DNA from: Rhodospirillaceae bacterium
GTDB taxonomy: Bacteria; Pseudomonadota; Alphaproteobacteria; Rhodospirillales; UBA2165
Reading direction: 5' to 3'
Length of the DNA stretch: 64,000 nt
NCBI GenBank assembly: GCA_947467145.1
Contig: CANIGJ010000001.1
Coordinates: forward strand, 248,001 to 312,000
Position numbers and translations under genes: made by a program
The notes under the pieces: model-generated
Database searches by the model: none
What the model was told of the DNA's origin: nothing
Seen by the model: only the letters and a program-made list of their open reading frames with translations
Shown here: positions 1 through 7,906 of the stretch, one piece after another
Layout of the letters: each line of letters begins with the position of its first letter
Position numbering within the stretch: position 1 is the stretch's first letter

Positions 1-2
1 TC

Positions 3-311
3 GCCCACATGGACGATGTGCGCTACGGCGCCCTCACCGCCGCCGCCCTGCTGTTCTTCGTCCCCACCGTGATTTCGGGCATGGTGTCGCCCTACGCCGT
101 GCGCCTGCTGGTAACCGATGTGCGTGAAAGCGGGCGCTATGCCGGCAAGCTCTTGTTCGTCTCGACCTTCGGCAGTGCCGCCGGCACCATCGTCACATCG
201 TTCTATCTGGTGCTGTGGTTCGAGGTGAACGAGATCATCTACGGGCTGACCGCGATTTCCATCGCCGTCGGCCTCGCCGCCATGACCAAAAAACCGGCGC
301 TCGCGGTATGA
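3..311 (+). CDS. Spermidine synthase-like membrane protein, C-terminal part (partial at window edge)
   Basis: The reading frame is open to the left edge, so the start lies outside the window and only about 100 C-terminal residues are visible. They form three hydrophobic segments with the loop SGMVSPYAVRLL. This resembles the last membrane segments of the transporter-like half found in front of bacterial spermidine-synthase-like proteins. Its stop overlaps the start of the next gene (ATGA at 308-311), so the two are translationally coupled and probably form one split membrane-plus-enzyme unit. The substrate is unknown. The family call rests on the loop motif and the neighbour. Confidence 0.7.
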   Translation, partial: AHMDDVRYGALTAAALLFFVPTVISGMVSPYAVRLLVTDVRESGRYAGKLLFVSTFGSAAGTIVTSFYLVLWFEVNEIIYGLTAISIAVGLAAMTKKPALAV

Positions 312-1195
312 AACGCCTTGCCCTGCTCTGCGCGGCACTCTGGCTTGGGTTCACCAGCATCGCGAACGCGCGCACCGACATCCACAGCGAACGTTCGCTC
401 TATCGCAACATCGTCGTCTACGAAGAAGACGGCCTGCGCTGCATGATCTTCAACAAGCGTTCGCGCAGCAACGCGCGCCAGACCTGTATGAAGTTGTCGG
501 CGCCCGACGAGCTGGTGTTCAACTTCACCAAGATGATGATGGCGTCGCTGTATCTCGACCCCAACCCCAAGGACATCCTGATCGTCGGACTGGGCGGCGG
601 CACGCTCGCCCAGACCCTGCTGAAGATCCTGCCCGAGGCGCGCATCGATGCTGTCGAGGTCGATCGCGCGGTGATCAACGTCGCCGACAAGTTCTTCGAT
701 GTGCGCCCAGGCGAGCGGCTGGCCATTCACGAGGCCGACGGGCGTACCTTCGTCAAACGCCAGATCGGCAAAAAGACCTACGATCTCGTCATGCTCGATG
801 CGTTCGACGAGGATTATATCCCCGAACATATGCTGACCCGCGACTTCCTGGCCGAGCTCAAGCAGGTGATGAAGCCCAACGCCGTGCTGGCCGCCAATAC
901 CTTCACCACATCCGAACTGTACGACCACGAATCGGTGACCTACGCGGCGGCGTTCGGCGAGTTCTATAACCTGAAAACCAACAACCGCATTATTCTCACG
1001 CGTCTCGCCGGTCGTCCGCCCATGAACGAGATCGAGAAGAACGCGGCAAAGTTCGAGGCCGCCTTCAAGCCACTCGGCGTCGGCAAGGATTGGCTGCTGC
1101 CAATGTTCTCGACCCAGATCGATTGGAAGCGCGACGCGCGAATCCTGACCGATCAATATTCGCCGTCGAACCTGCTGAACAGCCGCAGCCGGTAA
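308..1195 (+). CDS. Spermidine synthase-like (class I SAM-fold) protein with signal peptide
   Basis: 295 residues. An N-terminal hydrophobic segment (1-21, ending SIANA) looks like a signal peptide. The nucleotide-binding loop LIVGLGGGT is at 91-99, the acidic end of strand 2 (EVD) at 117-119, and the DAFDED motif at 164-169, where polyamine synthases keep catalytic acidic residues. The ATG at 308 overlaps the stop of the upstream membrane gene. Spermidine synthases transfer an aminopropyl group from decarboxylated SAM to putrescine. With a signal peptide and a membrane partner, this copy may instead be an envelope-associated relative of unknown substrate. Family is fairly sure; reaction is not. 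Confidence 0.8.
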   Translation: MKRLALLCAALWLGFTSIANARTDIHSERSLYRNIVVYEEDGLRCMIFNKRSRSNARQTCMKLSAPDELVFNFTKMMMASLYLDPNPKDILIVGLGGGTLAQTLLKILPEARIDAVEVDRAVINVADKFFDVRPGERLAIHEADGRTFVKRQIGKKTYDLVMLDAFDEDYIPEHMLTRDFLAELKQVMKPNAVLAANTFTTSELYDHESVTYAAAFGEFYNLKTNNRIILTRLAGRPPMNEIEKNAAKFEAAFKPLGVGKDWLLPMFSTQIDWKRDARILTDQYSPSNLLNSRSR

Positions 1196-1201
1196 ACCCC
1201 G

Positions 1202-2839
1202 CTAGACGTTCACCGTCACGTCCATGGGCGGCAGACGCCGGCCACGTAGCAAGTCGGCGCACTTCTCGCCCACCATGATGGCCGGCGCGTTGATATTGCC
1301 GCCGGGCTGGCTCGGGAAGACCGACGCATCGGCGACACGCAGACCATCGACACCGCGCACCTTGAGGTCCTGATCGAGCACCGCATTGGTGCCGGTGCCC
1401 ATGACGCAGGTACCGGACGGATGCTGCATGGTGACGGCGACCGACTTGATGAACTTGGTCAGGTCTTCCTTCGACTGCACATGCGCCCCCGGCAGGTTCT
1501 CCTGTTTGATCAGGCTCTTCTGCGGCTCCTGCGCATAGACCTCGCGCGTGCGGCGGATGCCTTCGATGGCGAGGTCGATGTCGGCCTGTTCCTTGAAGAT
1601 GCCGAGATGGATTTTCGGCTTGTCCATCGGATTGGCCGAACGGAGCGTGACGTTGCCGCGACTTTGCGGATGCAGCACGCAAACGATGCAGCTGAAGGAA
1701 TATTTCTGCGCTGCGGCTTCCCACGGCCACCACGGACGATCGTTGCGATGCACCGTGTTGAAGGTGAGCTGCAGGTCGGGACGATCCACGCTCGGATTGG
1801 AGCGCACGAAGATACCCGCCGTGTTGCCGTTGATGGCGAACGGCCCGTCGCCCATGACGAACCAACGCAACGCCCACATGGCGGCGCGGTCGTAACGCAG
1901 CTGCGACAGGAAGGTGACCGGCCCGTTGGCGCCCATGATGACGGGGCACGATGCGTGCTCCATAAGGTTGCGCCCGACGCCAGGGACATCGGCCACCACA
2001 TTGATGCCGTGTTCGCGGATTTCGTCCGCCGGCCCGATGCCCGACAGCAGCAGAAGCTGCGGCGAGTTATAGGCACCCGCCGACAAGATGACCTCGCGCT
2101 CGGCGCGCGCAATCACGCTCTGGCCGTCCTTGATATATTCGACGCCGACGGCGCGTCCGTTCTCGATGACGACGCGCTTGGTGGTCGCGCGCGTGACGAC
2201 GGTCAGGTTGGCGCGATGCATGGCCGGGCGGAGAAACGCGCGCGCCGTCGAATGGCGGCGACCGCGTTTATCGATGGTCAGCTCGGTGATGAAGATGCCT
2301 TCCGGATCCGGCCCGCTGATATCGTTGGTGATCTTGTAGCCGGCCTTTTGGGCAGCTTCGGCGATCTGCGGATAGAGCAACTGCGGCGCCCCACCCTTGC
2401 GCACGCTGAGCGGCCCGGACGTGCTGTGATATTCGTTGTCGCCGTGCCAGCTCGATTCCGAGCGCATGAAATAGGGCAGCACATCGGCATAACCCCAGCC
2501 TTCGAGGCCCATCTGGCGCCACTGATCGAAGTCGCGCGGATGGCCGCGTTTGTAACCCATGCCGTTGATGGCTGATGAGCCGCCCAGCACCTTACCGCGC
2601 GGCAGTTCGATCTTACGTCCGCCCAACTGCGGCTCGGGCTCGGTCTCGTAACCCCAATTCACGCTCGGCGCGCGGCTGACAAGCGGCCAGGCGATCGGCA
2701 TGCGCAGCTTCGGATTGCTGTCGCCGCCACCGGCCTCGAGTACCAGGACCTTCACGTGCGATTCTTCGCTCAGTCGCGCCGCGACAACGCAACCTGCCGA
2801 ACCCGCGCCGACCACGATGTAATCGAAGGTTTCAGCCAT
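1202..2839 (-). CDS. GMC-family FAD-dependent oxidoreductase (choline dehydrogenase-like)
   Basis: 545 residues, normal for the family. The Rossmann FAD motif GAGSAG is at 11-16 and the first GMC signature around 80-99 (RGKVLGGSSAINGM). The C-terminal active site has His473 in HPSGTCVMG and Asn517 in GGNINAPAIM, the His/Asn pair that abstracts the hydroxyl proton in alcohol oxidases and dehydrogenases. No signal peptide is seen, so it is probably cytoplasmic. It is convergent with the spermidine-synthase-like gene (6 bp gap) and divergent from the TTT binding protein. The alcohol oxidised cannot be told from sequence; the choline, polyethylene glycol and aryl-alcohol branches are all possible. 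Confidence 0.9.
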   Translation of the reverse strand: MAETFDYIVVGAGSAGCVVAARLSEESHVKVLVLEAGGGDSNPKLRMPIAWPLVSRAPSVNWGYETEPEPQLGGRKIELPRGKVLGGSSAINGMGYKRGHPRDFDQWRQMGLEGWGYADVLPYFMRSESSWHGDNEYHSTSGPLSVRKGGAPQLLYPQIAEAAQKAGYKITNDISGPDPEGIFITELTIDKRGRRHSTARAFLRPAMHRANLTVVTRATTKRVVIENGRAVGVEYIKDGQSVIARAEREVILSAGAYNSPQLLLLSGIGPADEIREHGINVVADVPGVGRNLMEHASCPVIMGANGPVTFLSQLRYDRAAMWALRWFVMGDGPFAINGNTAGIFVRSNPSVDRPDLQLTFNTVHRNDRPWWPWEAAAQKYSFSCIVCVLHPQSRGNVTLRSANPMDKPKIHLGIFKEQADIDLAIEGIRRTREVYAQEPQKSLIKQENLPGAHVQSKEDLTKFIKSVAVTMQHPSGTCVMGTGTNAVLDQDLKVRGVDGLRVADASVFPSQPGGNINAPAIMVGEKCADLLRGRRLPPMDVTVNV

Positions 2840-2943
2840 CCCGTGCTCCCGTTTTTCACTTTATTGCCTAGTTCAACGAACACTCGAATATCGGGCAATT
2901 CTGCTTATTAGACAAGGCGGTACGCGGCCTCATGAAACCGGAC

Positions 2944-2986
2944 GGGCCTATGGCACGAGCGGATTCGTTCTGCCATACTCCGGCCC
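2944..2986. promoter_or_regulatory. Inverted repeat in the divergent GMC / TTT-SBP promoter region
   Basis: TATGGCA (2949-2955) is repeated inverted as TGCCATA (2971-2977), and further out GGGCC (2944-2948) pairs with GGCCC (2982-2986). The half-site centres are about 22 bp apart, on one DNA face, as expected for a dimeric regulator. It lies about 50-90 bp before the start of the TTT-type binding protein, in a 195-bp divergent intergenic region. The regulator is unknown. Confidence 0.4.
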
Positions 2987-3034
2987 ACGAAAAGCAATAA
3001 GACGCGCGTAATTTCTAAACAGGAGACTTCAGTT

Positions 3035-4126
3035 ATGCGGATCGGTTTGAAATCCGTGCTGGCGGGTGCTGCGGCCCTCGCAGCGCTTCTCGGTGCGGCT
3101 CCCGCCTCGGCCCAACAATCCGTCGCCGATTTCTATAAAGGCAAAGCCATCGACCTGTGGGTCGGCTATTCGCCAGGCGGCGGCTATGACATCTATGCCC
3201 GCACCATCGCGCGCCACCTTGGCCGCCACATTCCGGGCAATCCTGATGTCGTGGTGAAGAACCGTCCGGGCGCCGGCTCGCTGCTGCTGATGAACGAGAT
3301 CTACAACACCCTGCCCAAGGACGGCTTGGCCATCGCCACGGTCGGGCGCGGCATCCCGCAGGCCGGCCTGCTCGGCAACGATCAAGCGAAGTTCGATCCG
3401 GCCAAATTCACCTGGATCGGCAGCGCCAACAACGAAGTCAGCATCTGCGTCGCCTGGCACACCACCGGCATCACCAAGTTTGAAGAATTGCTGACCAAGC
3501 AGTTGATCGTCGGCGGCACCGGCCCCGATGCCGATACCGACGCCTTCCCGAAGGTGTTGAACAACCTGCTCGGCACCAAGCTACGCCTGATCACCGGCTA
3601 TCCCGGCGGCAACGACGTGATGCTGGCCATGGAGCGCGGCGAAGTGAACGGCCGTTGCGGTTATTCCTGGTCGAGCGCCACCGTCGCCAAAGGCGAATGG
3701 CTCAAGGAAAAGAAGATGATCGTGCTGGCGCAGATGTCGACCGCGAAGCATCCTGACATTCCGGATATTCCGCTGGTCACCGATCTCGCCAAGGACGAGA
3801 AGACCAAGGAAGCCTTGAAGTTCATCTTCGCCCGCCAGGCTTGGGGCCGGCCCTATGTCGCACCTCCGGGCGTGCCGGCGGATCGCGCCAAGGCCTTGCA
3901 GGACGGCTTCATGGCCATGTTCAAGGATCCGAAGTTCATCGAAGACGCCAACAAGCAGGGCGATCTGGAAATCAATCCGGTCTCCGGACCTGAGATCGCC
4001 AAATTGATCGAGGCCTCCGCAAAAGCGCCCAAGGACGTCATCGCGATGGCGAAGGACGCGCTGGAACGCGAAGACAAGACCGAGATCAAATCGATCGCCC
4101 CGGCCGACAAGGGCGAGAAGAAATAA
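3035..4126 (+). CDS. Tripartite tricarboxylate transporter-type substrate-binding protein (TctC/Bug family), orphan
   Basis: 363 residues. Signal peptide 1-26 (cleavage after APASA), then the mature start QQSVADFYKGK and the family landmarks SPGGGYDIYAR, HIPGNPDVVVKNRPGAGS and YNTLPKDG. These proteins capture carboxylates in the periplasm and hand them to TctA/TctB membrane proteins. No TctA or TctB gene is present here, so it is an orphan. An AGGAGA ribosome binding site precedes the ATG. A second, related gene lies at 61144-62175 (both have VADFYKGK and RHIPGNP). The mature C-terminal tail is lysine-rich (KGEKK). Confidence 0.9.
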   Translation: MRIGLKSVLAGAAALAALLGAAPASAQQSVADFYKGKAIDLWVGYSPGGGYDIYARTIARHLGRHIPGNPDVVVKNRPGAGSLLLMNEIYNTLPKDGLAIATVGRGIPQAGLLGNDQAKFDPAKFTWIGSANNEVSICVAWHTTGITKFEELLTKQLIVGGTGPDADTDAFPKVLNNLLGTKLRLITGYPGGNDVMLAMERGEVNGRCGYSWSSATVAKGEWLKEKKMIVLAQMSTAKHPDIPDIPLVTDLAKDEKTKEALKFIFARQAWGRPYVAPPGVPADRAKALQDGFMAMFKDPKFIEDANKQGDLEINPVSGPEIAKLIEASAKAPKDVIAMAKDALEREDKTEIKSIAPADKGEKK

Positions 4127-4137
4127 GTCCGCGAACG

Positions 4138-4173
4138 ACGGCCGCACCGTCCCGGTGCGGCCGTTTTCCTTTT
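4138..4173 (+). terminator. Rho-independent terminator after the TTT-type SBP
   Basis: An 11-bp GC-rich stem (4138-4148 with 4154-4164) with a 5-nt loop is followed by a T-rich stretch (4164-4173). It begins 12 bp after the stop codon of the SBP gene. Confidence 0.85.
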
Positions 4174-4221
4174 CCGAGTCATCATGACCGCGACCACCAA
4201 GCAGGCGGAATAATACCCAGC

Positions 4222-4647
4222 GTGCCCCTCAAGACCTATACCTGCGCGGAGGTTTCCATTCCGCATCCCGATATGCTGGCCTTACAGAAGGCGGGAACGC
4301 TGACCTTAGGGATCGGCAACGCGACGGCCGAGGCCATATCGCGGACGCCGGACCTGCAACCCAAATACATCACCTTCAAGCCCGCGTCGGGCATCCGCAA
4401 TTGGATCGCGATCGCCGTGTTCGCGCTGTCGGTCTATCTCGCGATCACCGAGGAATGGTGGCACATCGCCTACGGCCTCGCGTTCATGCTGATCCTCGGC
4501 AAGAACTACAAGAAGCTGAATATCGAGAAGATCCTGGCGGCGGCCGAGATCGACGCCGCGTTCTACGAGCAGCATCGATCGCTGGGCAATTGGCTCTACC
4601 GCATCGAGGAAGAGAAGGCAGCGCCGTTCGTTGTCGAAGCTAAATAA
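4222..4647 (+). CDS. Hypothetical protein with two membrane segments
   Basis: 141 residues, not recognised. Two hydrophobic stretches (about 60-76 and 79-93) form a tight hairpin, which is followed by an amphipathic, charged tail (KKLNIEKILAAAEID...). The first 50 residues are soluble and without a signal peptide, so both ends probably face the cytoplasm. It starts downstream of a strong terminator and ends just before a composite palindromic repeat, so it looks like a single-gene unit. Codon use is like that of its neighbours, which supports real coding. Confidence 0.6.
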   Translation: MPLKTYTCAEVSIPHPDMLALQKAGTLTLGIGNATAEAISRTPDLQPKYITFKPASGIRNWIAIAVFALSVYLAITEEWWHIAYGLAFMLILGKNYKKLNIEKILAAAEIDAAFYEQHRSLGNWLYRIEEEKAAPFVVEAK

Positions 4648-4649
4648 GC

Positions 4650-4760
4650 CGTCATGCTCGGGTTTGACCCGAGCATCCACGAAAGCGCGATAGCGCGAAA
4701 AGACTCATATCAGCGCAGACGCGCCTACCGTGGATGGCCGGATCAAGTCCGGCCATGACG
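4650..4760. repeat. Composite palindromic intergenic repeat, copy 1
   Basis: A 111-bp element bounded by CGTCATG and CATGACG. It contains two hairpin arms (TGCTCGGGT/ACCCGAGCA at 4655-4675; ATGGCCGGA/TCCGGCCAT near 4735-4757), an enclosing ATCCACG/CGTGGAT pair and a short GCGCGATAGCGCG palindrome. A second copy lies at 62204-62317 with an almost identical core but different arm sequences that still pair. It sits right after a stop codon, typical of extragenic palindromic repeats. No transposase is linked. Confidence 0.8.
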
Positions 4761-4804
4761 CTCCGGCACGGGGGCCCTCCCAAATGGGAGAGCCCGCCGG
4801 AACG

Positions 4805-6364
4805 TCACTTCTTCCAGCTCAACTCGCCCATCGTGACGCCGTAGCCAAAGAACGGCTGGTTGTTCGGATCGATGACGATGTCGGCCGAATGCGCGAAGAT
4901 GGTCGGCGAGGTCGACAACATGGTCATGTAACCCTGCTCGGTTACTTCGTCCGAGAGCTGTTTCACGATGGCGCGGCGCTTGGCGTCGTCCATTTCCTTG
5001 GATGCAGCCTGGGCGAGATCGAACCATTTCTGGTTGCCGTGATAGTCGCGCCCGCCCGGTTCGAACAGGAAGGCGAGTGAGGACGATACGTCCGGCACAT
5101 TGCCGCCGCCCCAGCCGCTGACGAGCGCCTGCTGCTTGCCGTCTTCCTGGATCTTACGATAGGCGGCGAAGGACACGATGTTCGCCGAGGCGCGGATACC
5201 GACCGCGCGCAGCTGGCCGGTCATGGCCTTGGCGAGCGTTTCGCCGCCGCCCGGGCGCGCGACGATTTCCATATCGAAGCCGTCGGCATAACCCGCCTCG
5301 GCCAACAATTTCTTGGCCAGCGCCGGGTCGTATTTCGGCTGCGCCACCGAGAAGCCGCAACCGCGCTGCTGTTGTACGCAGAACGCGGCCGGCCGTTTGA
5401 GATCGAGGATCTTGCCGCCGGTCAATTGCAACAGCGGCGTCGTATCGATGGCGTGATTGATCGCCTGGCGCACGCGCACGTCGGTCAGCGCCTTGTTGCC
5501 GGTGCGGCCTTTCATATCGAGTAGGAAATAGGTGATCGCCGCCGGATCGGTGCCGGTCGCGGCGAAGCGTTTGTCCTTTTTCAAGTCTTCCGCCTGATCG
5601 ACCGAAACGTTGCGGATCAGATCGATATTGCCGGTGAGGAACTCAGCGACCTGCGTGCCGGTATCGCCGACGCCACGCACCTCGAAGCGGCCGATGGTCG
5701 GCTTGCGCTTCACTGAGCTGCCATGCGGATAATCGGGGCGCAGTTCGCCCACCACGCCGCGATTCTTATCGACCTGGGTGATGCGGTAGGGGCCGGTGCC
5801 GACCGGCTTGGCGCCGAACAGTTCGAAGTTATCCAGCTTCGAATGGACGTGCTGCGGCAGGATGCTGCTCTGCGCGGTCAATTGCGCCAGCGCATGCGGC
5901 GTCGGCTCCTTGGTGACGATGCGCACAATGTGCGGACCGATCTTTTCAGCGCGCGCGATGAAATCCCAATTGGCCTTGAAGCGCAGCTTCACCTTGGGAT
6001 CGATCCACCAATTCACCGTATAGACGACATCGTCGGCGGTGAAGGGCGCGCCGTCGCTCCACTTGATATCGTCGCGCAGCACGAATTCGTAGGTGGTGTC
6101 GTTGATCGTCTTCCACGATTTGGCCAGCGACGGCGCGAAATCGTTCTTGTTGAAATCGAAAATGATCAGGTTGTCGTACGCAGCCTCGGTGAGGAACTGC
6201 ACTTCCGGGCGCGGGTCGTAATAATTGTCGACCGTGGCGACCGGCAGGTCCTGCAGGTGGCGCAACGTGTCTTTCGCTTTCTGCGCAGCCACGGGGGTCG
6301 CGGTCATGAGCGCAGCCAAGCTGACGGCCGAACCGGCCAGGAACAGAGAACGAGATAGGGTCAT
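4805..6364 (-). CDS. SBP_bac_5 (DppA/OppA-type) periplasmic substrate-binding protein 1, orphan
   Basis: 519 residues. Signal peptide 1-27 ending PVAA, then mature QKAKDTLR. Family features are LAKSWKTI, the WSDGAPFTADDVVY segment, TGNIDLIRNVS and the conserved AKKLLAEAGYADGFD. It has the C-x6-C pair (CVQQQRGC) found in all its paralogues here. It is the most divergent member: where the others have PTxxxPD it has GWGGGNVPD. I chose the ATG at 6364 because GGGAGG lies just upstream and the signal peptide starts there; a longer open frame upstream overlaps the MarR gene. It probably depends on the MarR protein encoded upstream. No permease or ATPase genes are linked. Confidence 0.92.
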   Translation of the reverse strand: MTLSRSLFLAGSAVSLAALMTATPVAAQKAKDTLRHLQDLPVATVDNYYDPRPEVQFLTEAAYDNLIIFDFNKNDFAPSLAKSWKTINDTTYEFVLRDDIKWSDGAPFTADDVVYTVNWWIDPKVKLRFKANWDFIARAEKIGPHIVRIVTKEPTPHALAQLTAQSSILPQHVHSKLDNFELFGAKPVGTGPYRITQVDKNRGVVGELRPDYPHGSSVKRKPTIGRFEVRGVGDTGTQVAEFLTGNIDLIRNVSVDQAEDLKKDKRFAATGTDPAAITYFLLDMKGRTGNKALTDVRVRQAINHAIDTTPLLQLTGGKILDLKRPAAFCVQQQRGCGFSVAQPKYDPALAKKLLAEAGYADGFDMEIVARPGGGETLAKAMTGQLRAVGIRASANIVSFAAYRKIQEDGKQQALVSGWGGGNVPDVSSSLAFLFEPGGRDYHGNQKWFDLAQAASKEMDDAKRRAIVKQLSDEVTEQGYMTMLSTSPTIFAHSADIVIDPNNQPFFGYGVTMGELSWKK

Positions 6365-6382
6365 AGTGCCTCCCAAGGCGTG

Positions 6383-6429
6383 CTTATTTGCGGCCAATCT
6401 AATAAATCGGCCGAAAAACAGCAAATAAG
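6383..6429. promoter_or_regulatory. Candidate MarR operator: nested dyad upstream of SBP 1
   Basis: A 23-bp imperfect palindrome (6391-6413) with perfect outer arms CGGCC/GGCCG and an AT-rich centre AATCTAATAAATC lies inside a second 9-bp inverted repeat (CTTATTTGC 6383-6391, GCAAATAAG 6421-6429). It fills the 80-bp space between the MarR gene and the SBP it precedes. The half-site TTAGATT+GGC recurs as TTAG-N6-CTAA at 7036-7049, upstream of the MarR start, which suggests autoregulation. Confidence 0.5.
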
Positions 6430-6444
6430 GCAAAACCGAAAAGG

Positions 6445-6972
6445 TTATTCGTCCTCGGGATCGCGGGCCTTGGGCTGGGTCGTCTTGGCGAAGGTGAGCA
6501 GGACGTCGATGGCATCCATCAAGACCCAGCAATCCTCCGGCTTGAGCAGATTGAGGAAGCGGTTCTGGCCGACCCGGGCATTGCTCATGATCGTCGAGGC
6601 GAGCTTGCGGCCCTCCACGGTCAGGTTGAAGACGGCGCTGCGCCCGTCGGCCGGATCGGCCTCGCGCGTCAGCATGCCTTTCTCGACCAGGCGGCTGGCT
6701 GAGCGGCTGATCGGCGCCTTGTCCATCACCATATCCTCGGCGAGATCGCGCACCGTGCGCGGCGACTTCGCCAGCAAATGGCCGAGCAAGCGGCAATCGG
6801 TGAGCCAGAGTTCATACCGGCGCGCGAGTTGCGCCTCGCTGCCGCGCTCGAACAGGCGGCTGAGGATCGCCAGCTTGTAGGACAGCAGATCGTTCTGGTT
6901 CCAGGTCGAGGGATCGGGGCGTTCCCCAGTCCGCGCGGCGGTCGTTACGATCTTGTTCTTGTCACCGTCCAT
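6445..6972 (-). CDS. MarR-family transcriptional regulator
   Basis: 175 residues with the usual MarR layout: an N-terminal dimerisation helix (LLSYKLAILSRLFERG), then a winged helix with RTVRDLAEDMVMDKAPISRSASRLVEKGML as the DNA-reading part and DPADGRSAVFNLT as the wing, and a C-terminal helix. MarR proteins bind palindromic operators as dimers and usually release on binding aromatic or phenolic ligands. It lies 80 bp upstream of SBP 1 on the same strand, with a dyad in the gap, so the SBP gene is its most likely target. It is a clear paralogue of the MarR gene at 49891-50454. Confidence 0.9.
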   Translation of the reverse strand: MDGDKNKIVTTAARTGERPDPSTWNQNDLLSYKLAILSRLFERGSEAQLARRYELWLTDCRLLGHLLAKSPRTVRDLAEDMVMDKAPISRSASRLVEKGMLTREADPADGRSAVFNLTVEGRKLASTIMSNARVGQNRFLNLLKPEDCWVLMDAIDVLLTFAKTTQPKARDPEDE

Positions 6973-7045
6973 ACAATCTCCCGCGCCCCGCTATCGGTGG
7001 AGTCTTGCCCAATCCGCGCGGCGATACCAGCGATATTAGCCGAAT

Positions 7046-7888
7046 CTAACGGGCCAGGAATTCCTTAACCGTCGCAACGAGCGCATCGGGCGCCTGGCCC
7101 GGCAGATCGTGCTCCGAATCGACCTCGGTCATGGTCAGGTTCTTATAGGTCTTGAGCCGTTCGATGGCCTCGGGCGTGTAACGGTCGGAGCGCAGGCCGC
7201 GCACCACGCGGATCGGGCAAGTGATGCGGGCCAGTGCATCCCAGATCTCGACATCGTTGAGCTTCGGCGTACGGATGCCGGGCCATTGCGGCACGGTACT
7301 GCCCATGTCGGGATCGCGCGTGAGAATATAGCCGCCCTCCACTTTACGCGCTGCCGCTTCGGCGCGTTCGCGATCGTTCGCGATGCGCGGCGACTGCGAT
7401 TTGCGCACGAAGCTTTTCATCAGATCCTCGATGGACGCGAAGATCGGCGGCGCGGCGTTGAGCCCGCCGCCTTCACCGGCGCCGCGATTGCTGCCCGTGG
7501 CACTGTCGCACACGACCAACCGTTCGACCACATCAGGGTACGCGTCGGTGAAGATGATGCCGATACGCCCGGTCATCGAATGCACCATCGGCACGATCTT
7601 TTTCCAACCCCGATCGGCCATGATGGCGCGCATATCGTCGAGCTTGGCGTCGGTCGAATAATCCTTGGACGGGCTCCAGGTGGATTTGCCGAAGCCGCGC
7701 ATATCCATGGCGACGACTTCGCGGTCGGATGCCAGTTTGGAAGCGACATAGGCCCAGTCGTAGGAATCGAAATAGGCCGCGCCATGCAGCACGATCATCG
7801 GCGTGGCACCAGGCTTGCCGAACAGACGATAGTGAATCGTCACATCGCCGGAATTCACGTAATGCGACGTATGCGCGGGAAGAGCCAT
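7046..7888 (-). CDS. Alpha/beta hydrolase
   Basis: 280 residues with an alpha/beta-hydrolase fold: oxyanion-hole HG at 35-36, nucleophile Ser104 in MVHSMTG, likely acid Asp235 and base His260 (SEHDLPG). The nucleophile elbow is VHSMTG rather than the usual G-x-S-x-G, so the small residues flanking the elbow are changed, but the Ser-Asp-His set appears intact. It is the last gene of the FAH / ThDP-enzyme operon (18-bp gap), which suggests hydrolysis of a C-C bond or ester in the same degradation route. Substrate unknown. Confidence 0.82.
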   Translation of the reverse strand: MALPAHTSHYVNSGDVTIHYRLFGKPGATPMIVLHGAAYFDSYDWAYVASKLASDREVVAMDMRGFGKSTWSPSKDYSTDAKLDDMRAIMADRGWKKIVPMVHSMTGRIGIIFTDAYPDVVERLVVCDSATGSNRGAGEGGGLNAAPPIFASIEDLMKSFVRKSQSPRIANDRERAEAAARKVEGGYILTRDPDMGSTVPQWPGIRTPKLNDVEIWDALARITCPIRVVRGLRSDRYTPEAIERLKTYKNLTMTEVDSEHDLPGQAPDALVATVKEFLAR

Positions 7889-7906
7889 CGTTGTTGTCCT
7901 TTAAAC

